From CAJKWP01 sp964554475 (GTDB lineage Bacteria; Bacillota; Clostridia; Christensenellales; UBA1242), in contig CAZKOT010000028.1 of the NCBI GenBank assembly GCA_964554475.1, positions 1 through 16,696 of the forward strand: DNA of 16,696 nucleotides, written 5' to 3'. The notes below the pieces were generated by a model. It was given only the letters and a program-made list of their open reading frames with translations. It made no database searches and was not told where the DNA came from. Positions 1 through 7,383 of the stretch are shown in pieces. Both the position numbers and the translations under genes were made by a program. How positions within the stretch are numbered: position 1 is the stretch's first letter; the number at the start of each line of letters is the position of its first letter.

Positions 1-648
1 TTAAAAAAAATTATTGATGAAGCAAAAGCAATTCATATTGAATTTCCAGCTGTTATACTTATTGTTGGAGTAAATGGAGTTGGAAAAACAACGTCTGTTG
101 GGAAATTAGCTTATTTTTTTAAGCAAAACAAAAAAGAGGTTATGCTTGTTGCTGCTGATACTTTTCGTGCAGGTGCCACTGAACAATTAACAGAGTGGGC
201 AAATAGAAACAAAGTTAAAATCATAAAAAATGATAGTAATGATTCCGCTTCTGTTGTTTTTGACGGAATAAAAAGCGCAAAGGCAAAACAAACCGATGTT
301 TTACTTGTTGACACAGCAGGCAGATTACATACAAAAATAAATTTAATGCAAGAGTTTGAAAAAATTAATCGAATAACTTCAAGAGAATTTCCAGAAGCAA
401 AAAAATATACATTTTTAGTTATTGATGCAATAACGGGACAAAATGCACTTTCGCAACTTCAAACCTTTAAAAACTATGTTGAAATTGATGGTTTAATTTT
501 AACAAAACTTGACAGTACATCAAAGGGCGGGATAATTATTTCAGTTGCAAAAGAATTTAATATGCCGACTTGTTTTGTTGGAGTTGGTGAAAAAATTGAA
601 GATCTTGAAATTTTTGACAGTCAGGAATTTGTGGACGGTTTGTTTTAA
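1..648 (+). CDS. ftsY: Signal recognition particle receptor FtsY, 3' part (5' end outside window)
   Basis: The frame is open from base 1 and gives 215 residues of the GTPase (NG) domain; the N-terminal part lies upstream of the window. Visible GTPase motifs in order are the P-loop GVNGVGKTT (about residues 23-31), the AADTFRAGA segment (48-56), the G3 motif DTAGR, the FtsY/Ffh signature ITGQNAL, the guanine-specificity motif TKLD, and the closing helix EKIEDLEIFD...EFVDGLF, which is characteristic of FtsY rather than Ffh (no methionine-rich M domain follows). In the family, FtsY docks the ribosome-SRP complex at the membrane and pairs its GTPase with Ffh to deliver nascent membrane proteins to SecYEG. 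The next gene on the same strand, scpA, has its own promoters. Identification is secure; only the start is missing. Confidence 0.96.
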   Translation, partial: LKKIIDEAKAIHIEFPAVILIVGVNGVGKTTSVGKLAYFFKQNKKEVMLVAADTFRAGATEQLTEWANRNKVKIIKNDSNDSASVVFDGIKSAKAKQTDVLLVDTAGRLHTKINLMQEFEKINRITSREFPEAKKYTFLVIDAITGQNALSQLQTFKNYVEIDGLILTKLDSTSKGGIIISVAKEFNMPTCFVGVGEKIEDLEIFDSQEFVDGLF

Positions 649-750
649 TAGTTTATGGTTGAGAATTAAGAATTTTTTATTTAAGTATTTTGTGAAAATT
701 TTTCCTTTATTTTTATGTCAAATTTTGTTATTTGATTTGTGGAAAGGTTA

Positions 751-779
751 TTGATAATTATTAGGTGGTATATTATATT
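751..779 (+). promoter_or_regulatory. Candidate upstream sigma-A promoter of the scpAB operon
   Basis: TTGATA at 751-756 and TATATT at 774-779 are separated by 17 bases, each one mismatch from the sigma-A consensus. Transcription would start near 786 and give a T-rich leader of about 120 bases before scpA. It could act as a second scpAB promoter or make a short leader RNA; the sequence does not decide between these. Confidence 0.45.
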
Positions 780-871
780 GTATTTTTTTTGTATTTATTG
801 CTTGTTATGTAATTTGCCGTTTTAAATTTGTTATTTTTTATATTTTGAATTTTGTATTTTTGTTTTGTCGT

Positions 872-900
872 TTGACTGTAAAACAAAAAAAGAATATAAT
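872..900 (+). promoter_or_regulatory. Sigma-A promoter giving a predicted leaderless scpA mRNA
   Basis: TTGACT at 872-877 and a perfect TATAAT at 895-900 have the ideal 17-base spacer. The usual start point, 7 bases past the -10 box, falls on base 907, the A of the scpA ATG. No purine-rich ribosome-binding site precedes that ATG, so the promoter implies translation without a leader. Confidence 0.75.
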
Positions 901-906
901 TTTAAC

Positions 907-1680
907 ATGGAAATTGAAAAAGATTCAGTAATTTTAAATTGTGAAGAAGACGAAATTTTTTATAAATTTAAGTTGGATAATTATGAGGGTCCGCTTGATT
1001 TACTTTTGGATTTAGTAAAGCATTCAAAAATGGATATTATGGATGTAAAACTTTCCCTTATTACTGACCAATACATGGCATATTTACATAATATAAATAA
1101 CCTTGATATGGAAAAAGCAAGTGAGTTTATAACAGTTGCTGCAACACTTCTTGAAATTAAAAGTAAAAGTTTACTTCCCAGTAGTAATAAAGAAGAAGAC
1201 TCAACGGTTGATAATGCCGAACAAAATTTGTTAATTAGACTTGCAGAATACAAACTTTTAAAAGAAGCAGGGGAAAATCTTGCTAATCATGAAAATATTT
1301 CTCGTCTTTACAAAATGCCAGATAATAATGTTGGAAAACTTCATTTTGTTTTAAGTGATGTTAGTTTGGATGATATGATTTCTTCTTTTGTTGAGATTAT
1401 GGGCAGAGTTGAAAGTAAAATAAAAGAAGATGAACCAAAAAAAATCGAAAAAGATCGTTTTACAGTTGCAGAAAAAATTGTTTCAATTAAAGATGCTATT
1501 TTGCTTTATAAAAAAATAAAATTTACAGAACTTTTTGAAGAAGGACAAACAAAAAGCGAATTAATTAATATTTTTTTGGCTGTTTTGGAACTTGTTAAAA
1601 TGCAGGTTGTAAAAGCACGTCAGGGCGATATTTATGGCGAAATTGAAATTATTTCAACGTTAGATGAAGAAAATAAGTAG
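907..1680 (+). CDS. scpA: Segregation and condensation protein A (kleisin subunit)
   Basis: The 257-residue product has the ScpA/kleisin N-terminal signature NYEGPLDLLLDLVKHSKMDI (about residues 25-44), followed by DVKLSLITDQY and the helical segment EFITVAATLLEIKSKSLLP that leads into an acidic linker. The C-terminal winged-helix part is KKIKFTELFEEGQTKSELI...FLAVLELVKMQVV. Length matches the family (about 250). In the family, ScpA bridges the SMC heads and binds ScpB, forming the bacterial condensin that organises and segregates new chromosomes on the nucleoid. I chose the ATG at 907 because a strong promoter ends just before it; the in-frame TTG at 865 would put coding sequence through the promoter boxes. 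scpB follows after 58 bases without an intervening terminator, so the two are probably cotranscribed. Confidence 0.94.
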   Translation: MEIEKDSVILNCEEDEIFYKFKLDNYEGPLDLLLDLVKHSKMDIMDVKLSLITDQYMAYLHNINNLDMEKASEFITVAATLLEIKSKSLLPSSNKEEDSTVDNAEQNLLIRLAEYKLLKEAGENLANHENISRLYKMPDNNVGKLHFVLSDVSLDDMISSFVEIMGRVESKIKEDEPKKIEKDRFTVAEKIVSIKDAILLYKKIKFTELFEEGQTKSELINIFLAVLELVKMQVVKARQGDIYGEIEIISTLDEENK

Positions 1681-1738
1681 AAAAAAATATATTAGTGAGA
1701 CTTGTTTTTTACAAATAAAAAAAGGATGGTGATAAAAT

Positions 1739-2539
1739 ATGAAAAAAATTAATTTAAAAGAATTGATTAAAGCAATCCTTTTTGTTTCTGGAGATGGAAT
1801 AGAAATAAATACTTTTGCTCTTAAATTTGGCTATGACTTAGAAGAGGTTAGAGCTCAAATTGAAAGTTTAAAAAAAGAATACAGTGGCGACAATGGAATT
1901 CATTTAATTAATTTCGCAAACAAGGTTCAATTTTCTTCTAATCCATTTTATGTTGATGAAATTGCTAGCGTTTTAAATCCAATTAGAGAGCGTGCCTTAA
2001 CAAAAGCAACAATGCAAACTCTTGCAATAATTGCTTACAAGCAACCTGTTACAAGAATTGAAATTGAAACTATAAGAGGTGTTAATGCTGATTATGCAAT
2101 ACAAATTCTTTTAGAGCATAATTTAATTGAAGTTGTAGGACGAAAGGACACAGTTGGTAAACCATTGCTTTTTGGAACAACTGAATTGTTTTTAAGAAGA
2201 TTTGATCTTGATAGTTTGGATGCACTTCCAAATTACACCGAATTACTTGAGAGAATTAAATTGATAAAAATTTCAAATGAAGAAAAAATTAATAAAGATT
2301 TGTATGACCAGCGTGATATTGAAATATCAAATGATGAAGATATACATCAAGGTGAGCAACTTGACATGGAAAAAATCACAAGATTAAATATGCAGGAAGA
2401 TGTTGAGAAAAAACTTAAAGGAATTGACAGCATTATTAGAAATTCTTCAAAAGGTCTTAATAAAATTGAAGAAAATAAAGATGAAAAAATTTTGTCTACT
2501 GATGAAATTTTTAATGAACTAAAAAAAGATGTGAAATAA
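1739..2539 (+). CDS. scpB: Segregation and condensation protein B with long charged C-terminal tail
   Basis: ScpB family winged-helix protein. The first winged helix spans about residues 1-85 (LKELIKAILFVSGDGIEI...). The second has the conserved block TKATMQTLAIIAYKQPVTR, then IRGVNADYAIQILLEHNLIEVVGRKD and GKPLLFGTTELFLRRFDL (about 89-160). ScpB dimers bind ScpA and regulate SMC condensin. At 266 residues it is longer than the usual 180-200; the extra is a lysine- and glutamate-rich tail from about residue 185 that looks disordered and has no motif I recognise. The ATG is preceded by AAAGGA-T-GGTGAT, a Shine-Dalgarno sequence with one T inserted. It follows scpA in the same operon. Confidence 0.94.
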   Translation: MKKINLKELIKAILFVSGDGIEINTFALKFGYDLEEVRAQIESLKKEYSGDNGIHLINFANKVQFSSNPFYVDEIASVLNPIRERALTKATMQTLAIIAYKQPVTRIEIETIRGVNADYAIQILLEHNLIEVVGRKDTVGKPLLFGTTELFLRRFDLDSLDALPNYTELLERIKLIKISNEEKINKDLYDQRDIEISNDEDIHQGEQLDMEKITRLNMQEDVEKKLKGIDSIIRNSSKGLNKIEENKDEKILSTDEIFNELKKDVK

Positions 2540-2635
2540 ATTAATATCTATAAAGTTTTATTAATAAAAAAATTATAGTGATGTTTTTTAATGTTATTTT
2601 TAGTATTATTACAAATCTTTAGTTATAAAATTAGC

Positions 2636-4366
2636 TTAAGCTATATTTCTTTTTTTGAAAATAATTAATGATAAAATTAAAAACAATAAAGATGAACAAA
2701 GTAAGTAGGTTATACTTAAAGTAAAATTAGCATTTACAGGGATTATAAAATCTAAATAATTTCCAATATTTGAAGATGATCCAAAATATTTGTATAGGTC
2801 AAAATGTGCAATTGGAAAAAGATAAAACCATGTTGTTTTATATAAAATTACATTACCTATTATTGAAATCGCATAAAAAATTAGACTTAACATTATTGCC
2901 AAAGTATTTGATTTAAGAATAACCGAAATTAAAAGTGCGAGTGAAATATAAAATACCATATTTAAAAAGATTGAAAAAATATAAATCAGTGCATGCAAAT
3001 ATGGTTGTAAAACTAAAACGTTTTGTGCATCAAAAACAGTTAAAACATTTAGGGTCGGTATTCCATAAGAAACCCACCCAACAACAAAAGCAGAAATTGA
3101 AAAAATTACTAGTAATATGGTCATAAAAGTGATACATGCAAGAAATTTTGCAAAAACTATTTTGCTTCTAGAATAGGGTCTTATTGCAATCATTTTTAAA
3201 GTTCCTGTTGATTGTTCATTTGCAATTGTTCCAGAAGCAACAAAAATAGAAAAAAGCGTTATTATTAAACTTAAAATTTGCATTGCAAAAAAAAGAAAAT
3301 CATAGGCATTTGTTTGCTGCGATGATTGTTGATTAAAAGAAAAAGGCATTAAATAATTAAAATCAAATTTACCTTCTTCTAAAAGAAATTTGTTTCTTTC
3401 TGATTCTTGTTTTAAAAAATAACTATTGTAATCTTCGAAACTTATGTATTGTCGCAGTTCACTATCTGATTTATTACCACTTTTTGCAATGTAAAACTCA
3501 TTAATTAAAACTGATGAAGTCATCTTTGCAATACTATTGTATTGTGAAAACATTTCGTTAATTTCAATTAAATACTGCTCGTCTGCAAAAGAACCATTAG
3601 TAATTGAATATTGAATTATATCATCATATAGTTTATTTAATCTTGGTCCTAGGTCATTCGGGTCAAGAGGATTTAACATTTCATCATAATATTTTGCTAG
3701 AAAAGGTTGAAAATCTGATTCTTTAATAGGAATTTTTGTTAATTTTTCAAGTATTGGTGTAATTTTCGTAAAACTAAAATTTTCGGTAATAAATTCGTTT
3801 ATGATAATAAATTGAGAACTAGGAGGGGAAGAGGGAATATTATTAATTAATCTTTCGAAAAATGAAAAAATGTAATTATAATCACCTTCACTAATATAAA
3901 ATGTAATTTGTGTGTTAACTTCAATGTTTAAAAAATTTAAAACATCTTGTGAAGATGATTTTAATTTATCCATTCCTTCAACAACATCATTTGCGGTTTT
4001 TGTTCCTGCTAAAAAATTTGTAACAAGATTTGTAAAATTCAATTTATCTGTTTCAGCAATTGCAATTTTTGATTTAAAAAGAGCAAGTCTATCTTCACTC
4101 TCGATTTTGGTCAAATAATCAGTAATATTGTTTTTGCAGTCAATTAGTGAATTATTAATTTGATTGTAATACTCTGCATCAAAATTATTTTTTGCATCTT
4201 GTACTGTAGTTCCATAAACATTAAGATTTGTTGTTGTTCGTGGCATAGGTTTAAAAACAAATGTTAAAACAACTAGTGAAAGGGAGAGTATTAAAAACAT
4301 GAGCCACATTACCGGACGTAGAAAAATTTTTTTGATTTCCGCTCTTGCTAATTTAAATACTTTCAA
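2636..4366 (-). CDS. ABC-2 type exporter permease with large extracytoplasmic domain
   Basis: 576-residue membrane protein. One N-terminal membrane helix (about residues 18-38, WLMFLILSLSLVVLTFVF) is followed by some 310 hydrophilic residues, predicted to lie outside the membrane. The C-terminal 225 residues hold five or six further membrane segments. Just after the second helix comes ANEQSTGTLKMIAIRPYSR, matching the cytoplasmic coupling segment typical of ABC-2 permeases (E-x-x-x-GTL...RP-x-S/R). The start codon is TTG, fixed by a strong AAAGGAGG four bases upstream; no ATG lies nearby. It lies 86 bases after the ATPase gene, so the pair forms one exporter operon. The substrate is unknown; relatives of this layout handle peptide antibiotics, lantibiotics or sodium, and I cannot choose among them. 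Confidence 0.85.
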   Translation of the reverse strand: MKVFKLARAEIKKIFLRPVMWLMFLILSLSLVVLTFVFKPMPRTTTNLNVYGTTVQDAKNNFDAEYYNQINNSLIDCKNNITDYLTKIESEDRLALFKSKIAIAETDKLNFTNLVTNFLAGTKTANDVVEGMDKLKSSSQDVLNFLNIEVNTQITFYISEGDYNYIFSFFERLINNIPSSPPSSQFIIINEFITENFSFTKITPILEKLTKIPIKESDFQPFLAKYYDEMLNPLDPNDLGPRLNKLYDDIIQYSITNGSFADEQYLIEINEMFSQYNSIAKMTSSVLINEFYIAKSGNKSDSELRQYISFEDYNSYFLKQESERNKFLLEEGKFDFNYLMPFSFNQQSSQQTNAYDFLFFAMQILSLIITLFSIFVASGTIANEQSTGTLKMIAIRPYSRSKIVFAKFLACITFMTILLVIFSISAFVVGWVSYGIPTLNVLTVFDAQNVLVLQPYLHALIYIFSIFLNMVFYISLALLISVILKSNTLAIMLSLIFYAISIIGNVILYKTTWFYLFPIAHFDLYKYFGSSSNIGNYLDFIIPVNANFTLSITYLLCSSLLFLILSLIIFKKRNIA

Positions 4367-4452
4367 TTCTCCTCCTTTGAAAATTTTAAAAATTTTGCTT
4401 TATAATTTTGAAATTAACATTTTATTCAGTTATTTTAACATAATATTGCAAT

Positions 4453-5439
4453 TTATGAAATACCTGTTGAAACATTGTGTTGTCCTAGAACATTTAAGAA
4501 AACATCTTCGAGTGAAGTGTCAACTTCTCCAGCGCCATAAATACTAATTTTATTTTTTGTTAATATTAATATTATTTCTGCAAGTTGTGTGTCATCTGCA
4601 TCGAATATTATTTTGTCATTCGCAATACCAACTTTTTTACCAATATGTTGTTCAATTAATTTTCCTGCATAATTCACAGTGTTAACTTTTATAAAAGTTG
4701 AACCATATTTGTGAATTGAACGTTTAATTTCATCCATTGTTTTGTACTCAACAATTTCACCTTTATTAATTATTGCAATTTTATCACAAAGGTTTTCCAT
4801 TTCGCTTAAAATATGACTTGAAATCAAAATTGAAATTCCTTCTTGTTTTGAAAGTGTTTTTAACAAAAGTCGCATTTCTTTTATACCATTTGCATCAAGA
4901 CCATTTGTAGGTTCATCTAAAATTAAAAGTTTTGGTTTGTGTAGTAAAGCTTGAGCAATTCCTAAACGTTGCTTCATTCCCAAACTATATTCAGAGACTC
5001 TATCTTTGATTCGGGAAGAAAGGCCGACAAAACTAACTATTTCATTTATCCTGTCTTTTGAGATACCTTTATATAGTTTTGCAAAGTATTTTAAATTATT
5101 AAGTCCGCTCATATAAGAATAAAGCGTTGGCATTTCAATTACACCACCAACAAAATTGATTGCTTTTTCAAAATTTTTTAAAATTGAATTGCCCATAATA
5201 AAGACATCGCCCGAAGTGATTGAAGAAAGTCCTGTTATTAATTTTATTGTAGTACTTTTTCCAGCGCCGTTAGCCCCTAAAAATCCAAAAATTTCTCCCG
5301 ATTCAACTGTAAAACTAATATTATTTAAAACAATTCTTTTTCCATAATTTTTTGATAAATTAATAATATCCAACGGACATTCTTTTTTTGTCTCAGTTGG
5401 TGAATTTATTTTTTTTTCTTCAGACATAATGACTTCCAT
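4453..5439 (-). CDS. ABC transporter ATP-binding protein, BcrA/NatA type
   Basis: 328-residue nucleotide-binding subunit of the adjacent exporter. Motifs in order are Walker A GANGAGKST (residues 55-63), a Q-loop position occupied by glutamate in VIEMPTLY (E102) as in BcrA/LanF-like ATPases, the signature YSLGMKQRLG (151-160), Walker B LLILDEP (171-177), D-loop NGLD and H-loop SSHIL (H209). About 100 residues after the core form a regulatory tail usual for ABC-2 exporters. It hydrolyses ATP on the cytoplasmic face to drive the permease. I keep the first ATG because GGAG lies seven bases before it; a second ATG four codons later (MSEEKK) is possible. No clear promoter is visible upstream. No neighbouring two-component or biosynthesis genes indicate a substrate. 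Confidence 0.92.
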   Translation of the reverse strand: MEVIMSEEKKINSPTETKKECPLDIINLSKNYGKRIVLNNISFTVESGEIFGFLGANGAGKSTTIKLITGLSSITSGDVFIMGNSILKNFEKAINFVGGVIEMPTLYSYMSGLNNLKYFAKLYKGISKDRINEIVSFVGLSSRIKDRVSEYSLGMKQRLGIAQALLHKPKLLILDEPTNGLDANGIKEMRLLLKTLSKQEGISILISSHILSEMENLCDKIAIINKGEIVEYKTMDEIKRSIHKYGSTFIKVNTVNYAGKLIEQHIGKKVGIANDKIIFDADDTQLAEIILILTKNKISIYGAGEVDTSLEDVFLNVLGQHNVSTGIS

Positions 5440-5525
5440 TTATTCTCCGTAAGAAATTGTGACTCTTTTTTAATTAAAATGAAATTTTCTAGTAGTAATT
5501 ACTTGTAATTTTACTTAATGCTTTT

Positions 5526-5544
5526 AAAATATTATTAATATTTT
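5526..5544. repeat. AT palindrome between the DUF4364 gene and the ABC operon
   Basis: AAAATATTA and TAATATTTT flank a single central T, a perfect 9-base inverted repeat. The centre is too tight for an RNA hairpin, so an operator-like site is conceivable, but chance is also likely in DNA this AT-rich. It lies about 90 bases upstream of the ABC ATPase start and downstream of the DUF4364 gene. Confidence 0.25.
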
Positions 5545-5563
5545 TTTATTTCCATTTTATTAT

Positions 5564-6103
5564 TTAATCAGTAATTATTAATGTTTCGTAAATAGATTCA
5601 TAAACCAGATGTGCTTTTTCTTTCCATTTTTTACATGCTTCGATTGCACTATGACGTGATGGAGCTTTAATTTTTAATTCAAGCAATGGTTGATTAATGA
5701 GAGGGGAGCGAATTTTTAAAGTAACTAAATAGGAACCATCATTGTTTTTTGAATAATCACCTACATATTCTTGTGCACGTTTAAAATGCATTTTATTGTC
5801 TTTTGTGAAATTTGTAATTTCTTCACGCAGTTTAAGAGGAATTCTTGTATAAAAATGTGATAAACAATTTCTTCCTTCGTAAGTAATATTGTAACGGTCT
5901 TCACCTAATCCGTCATCTGTTTTGTAAATAAAACCTGCTTCAATTAGTTCTGGTTTCATATCACGGTATTCCATGTAATTTACCCATGGTTTTGGTCCCG
6001 ATGTACAAATTTCAACTATGGAATTTTCCGTTAGTGGAATTTCCATTTTATCCAAAACGAAAAGAAGAATTAATTTGTTGATTGTTGATTTGCTGTCATC
6101 CAT
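5564..6103 (-). CDS. DUF4364 family protein (winged-helix-like, clostridial)
   Basis: The 179-residue product starts MDDSKSTINKLILLFVLDKMEIPLTENSIVEI when read with interruptions by position: INKLILLFVLDKMEIPLT is at residues 8-25, the family's hallmark N-terminus. A winged-helix-like domain follows (YMEYRDMKPELIEAGFI...RYNITYEGRNCLSHFYTRIP), then a beta-rich C-terminal part. Members are common in Clostridia and uncharacterised; a DNA-binding role is suggested only by the fold-like N-terminal pattern. I start at the internal methionine at 6103, not the upstream in-frame ATG at 6232. The 43 extra codons are lysine- and phenylalanine-rich, unlike the family, and overlap the LysM gene promoter. 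No ribosome-binding site precedes 6103, and a -10-like TATAAA ends 7 bases before it. It is transcribed divergently from the LysM gene. Confidence 0.8.
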   Translation of the reverse strand: MDDSKSTINKLILLFVLDKMEIPLTENSIVEICTSGPKPWVNYMEYRDMKPELIEAGFIYKTDDGLGEDRYNITYEGRNCLSHFYTRIPLKLREEITNFTKDNKMHFKRAQEYVGDYSKNNDGSYLVTLKIRSPLINQPLLELKIKAPSRHSAIEACKKWKEKAHLVYESIYETLIITD

Positions 6104-6109
6104 ATTTAA

Positions 6110-6144
6110 TTTATATTTTAACACAACTACATTATTTTTGTCTA
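6110..6144 (-). promoter_or_regulatory. Weak candidate promoter of the DUF4364 gene
   Basis: On the minus strand TAGACA (6144-6139) and TAAAAT (6120-6115) are 18 bases apart. The overlapping TATAAA (6115-6110) ends exactly 7 bases before the ATG. Either box gives an mRNA with 0-5 leader bases. The -35 match is imperfect. Confidence 0.35.
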
Positions 6145-6209
6145 TTAATTTATTTTTTTTAAAAAAAACAATATTAAAGGAAAATTTCAAGTAAAAATCA
6201 AAGTTATGT

Positions 6210-6238
6210 AACATCGAAAAAAGTTTTCTCATATGATA
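6210..6238 (+). promoter_or_regulatory. Candidate SigK-type (late mother-cell) promoter of the LysM gene
   Basis: CATATGATA at 6230-6238 fits the B. subtilis SigK -10 consensus CATAnnnTA at every fixed base. AACA at 6210-6213 fits the SigK -35 (mACm) with a 16-base spacer. The start point near 6246 would leave the AAAGGAG ribosome-binding site (6258-6264) intact. A weaker sigma-A reading (TTCTCA 6226-6231, TATATT 6249-6254) would start inside that site, which makes it less attractive. Confidence 0.42.
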
Positions 6239-6271
6239 GCGTGAACAATATATTTTTAAAGGAGAAAAAAT

Positions 6272-7315
6272 ATGAATTTTTTTAATAAGTTACAAACTTG
6301 TCCGCAAGGGCAAACTTCTTACACTATTAAAGCTGGCGACACTCTTTACAAACTAGCACAAACGTATGGTGTTACGGTTCAAAGTATTATAGCTGCAAAT
6401 CCTGGTATTAACCCAAACAATCTTCAAATAGGGCAACATATTTGCATTCCATCAACTTCACCGAGTACATGCCCAGTTGGCAAATTTTCTTACATAATAA
6501 AAGCAGGGGACAGTCTTTACAAACTAGCACAAACCTATGGTGTTACTGTCCAAAGTATAATTGATGCAAATCTTGGAATAGATTTGTCAGTTCTTCACAT
6601 AGGAACACAAATTTGTATTCCACAGCAAGCTCCAACAGTATGTCCGTCAGGAACATTTTCTTACACTATTAAAGCGGGGGACACACTTTACAAACTAGCA
6701 CAAACTTATAACGTTACTGTTCAAAGTATAATTGATGCAAATCCGGGAGTTAATTTAACAATATTACATATTGGACAAAAAATTTGTATTCCGCAAAGCA
6801 TACCTTCAACTTGTCCTTCAGGCTCTATTTCTTATATTATTAAAGCTGGAGACACTCTTTATAAACTAGCACAAATATATGGCGTTACTGTTCAAAGCAT
6901 AGTGGATATAAATCCTGGAATTAATCCAAATAATCTTCAAATTGGGCAAGCAATATGCATTCCAAGCACAACTCCTCCATCAACTTGTCCAACAAATTCT
7001 TTTTCGCACACAATTGAATCAGGCGATACAGTTTACAAACTAGCACAAACATATGGCGTTACTCCTCAAAGTATAATAAATATAAACCCTGGAATTAATC
7101 CAAATAATCTTCAAATTGGGCAAGTAATTTGTATTCCAAATCCTCCATCAAATTGTCCTCTAGATTCATTTCCTTACGTAATTAAGTCAGGCGATACGGT
7201 TTATAAACTTGCTCAAATTTACAAAGTTACAACTCAAAGCATACTTGACTTAAATCCAGGAATTAATCCAAACGCACTTCAAATCGGACAAATTATTTGT
7301 ATACCATTAATTTAA
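6272..7315 (+). CDS. Six-repeat LysM protein, probable spore-coat or spore-cortex-binding protein
   Basis: 347 residues made almost wholly of six LysM domains, at about residues 16-60, 73-117, 130-174, 187-231, 245-289 and 301-345. Each has the core AGDTLYKLAQTYGVT or a close variant, an NPGINPNNLQIGQ-type second half and an ICIP end. Short linkers carry a CP pair, giving two cysteines per unit (12 in all), so cross-linking is possible. LysM domains bind N-acetylglucosamine polymers such as peptidoglycan. There is no signal peptide (the N-terminus is MNFFNKLQTCPQG) and no catalytic domain. That suits a protein made in the mother cell and assembled on the forespore, like SafA-type coat proteins; this role is inference. 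The ATG has AAAGGAG seven bases upstream. A strong terminator follows, so the gene stands alone. Confidence 0.88.
   Translation: MNFFNKLQTCPQGQTSYTIKAGDTLYKLAQTYGVTVQSIIAANPGINPNNLQIGQHICIPSTSPSTCPVGKFSYIIKAGDSLYKLAQTYGVTVQSIIDANLGIDLSVLHIGTQICIPQQAPTVCPSGTFSYTIKAGDTLYKLAQTYNVTVQSIIDANPGVNLTILHIGQKICIPQSIPSTCPSGSISYIIKAGDTLYKLAQIYGVTVQSIVDINPGINPNNLQIGQAICIPSTTPPSTCPTNSFSHTIESGDTVYKLAQTYGVTPQSIININPGINPNNLQIGQVICIPNPPSNCPLDSFPYVIKSGDTVYKLAQIYKVTTQSILDLNPGINPNALQIGQIICIPLI
6317..7306 (+). repeat. Six tandem LysM units, conserved at DNA level
   Basis: The units are about 171-174 bases long. The string ACAAACTAGCACAAAC recurs exactly in units 1, 2, 3 and 5. Unit 4 differs by a few bases (TATAAACTAGCACAAAT) and unit 6 is the most diverged (TATAAACTTGCTCAAAT). 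Identity of synonymous positions points to recent duplication or gene conversion. Confidence 0.85.
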
Positions 7316-7350
7316 TTAAAATTTATTATTTTAAAAGTTTTTAATAATAT

Positions 7351-7383
7351 AAAACAAGCCGGCATCTTTCCGGCTTGTTTTTA
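7351..7383 (+). terminator. Intrinsic terminator after the LysM gene
   Basis: AAAACAAGCCGG (7351-7362) pairs over 12 bases with CCGGCTTGTTTT (7370-7381) around the loop CATCTTT, and the 3' arm ends in a T run. The A run on the 5' side could also make it act on the minus strand, although no minus-strand gene approaches it. It is the most GC-rich hairpin in the window. Confidence 0.92.

Larger units (their letters stand above)
649..906 (+). other. T-rich gene-free leader between ftsY and scpA
   Basis: These 258 bases hold no convincing gene. The plus strand is strongly biased to T (with some G) and almost free of C, with recurrent TTTTGT or TTTTGTA words between about 780 and 870. No clear hairpin terminator for ftsY is visible. 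The stretch contains two candidate sigma-A promoters, annotated separately. A TTG at 865 is in frame with scpA, but it sits immediately before the -35 box and has no ribosome-binding site. Confidence 0.6.

Noticed and set aside
545..754. 69-codon open frame over the end of ftsY
   Set aside because: It is a different frame of ftsY running into the T-rich spacer, with no ribosome-binding site and no recognisable domain.
865..906. TTG start that would lengthen ScpA by 14 residues
   Set aside because: It lies just before the -35 box, the extra codons span the promoter, no ribosome-binding site is present, and the ScpA family starts near the ATG at 907.
2557..2568. TTTATTAATAAA palindrome as a terminator after scpB
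   Set aside because: It has no loop and no GC core, so it cannot form a terminator hairpin; no good terminator was found between the convergent scpB and permease genes.
3912..4118. Open frames on the plus strand across the permease gene (also 2935-3126)
   Set aside because: They are antisense shadows of the minus-strand permease, which has a start signal and a recognisable family pattern.
6104..6232. Upstream ATG extending the DUF4364 protein by 43 residues
   Set aside because: The extension is low-complexity lysine, phenylalanine and asparagine, is not like the family N-terminus, and would overlap the divergent LysM promoter.
6317..7306. CRISPR array
   Set aside because: The regular repeats are coding LysM domains of about 172 bases, not short direct repeats with unique spacers.
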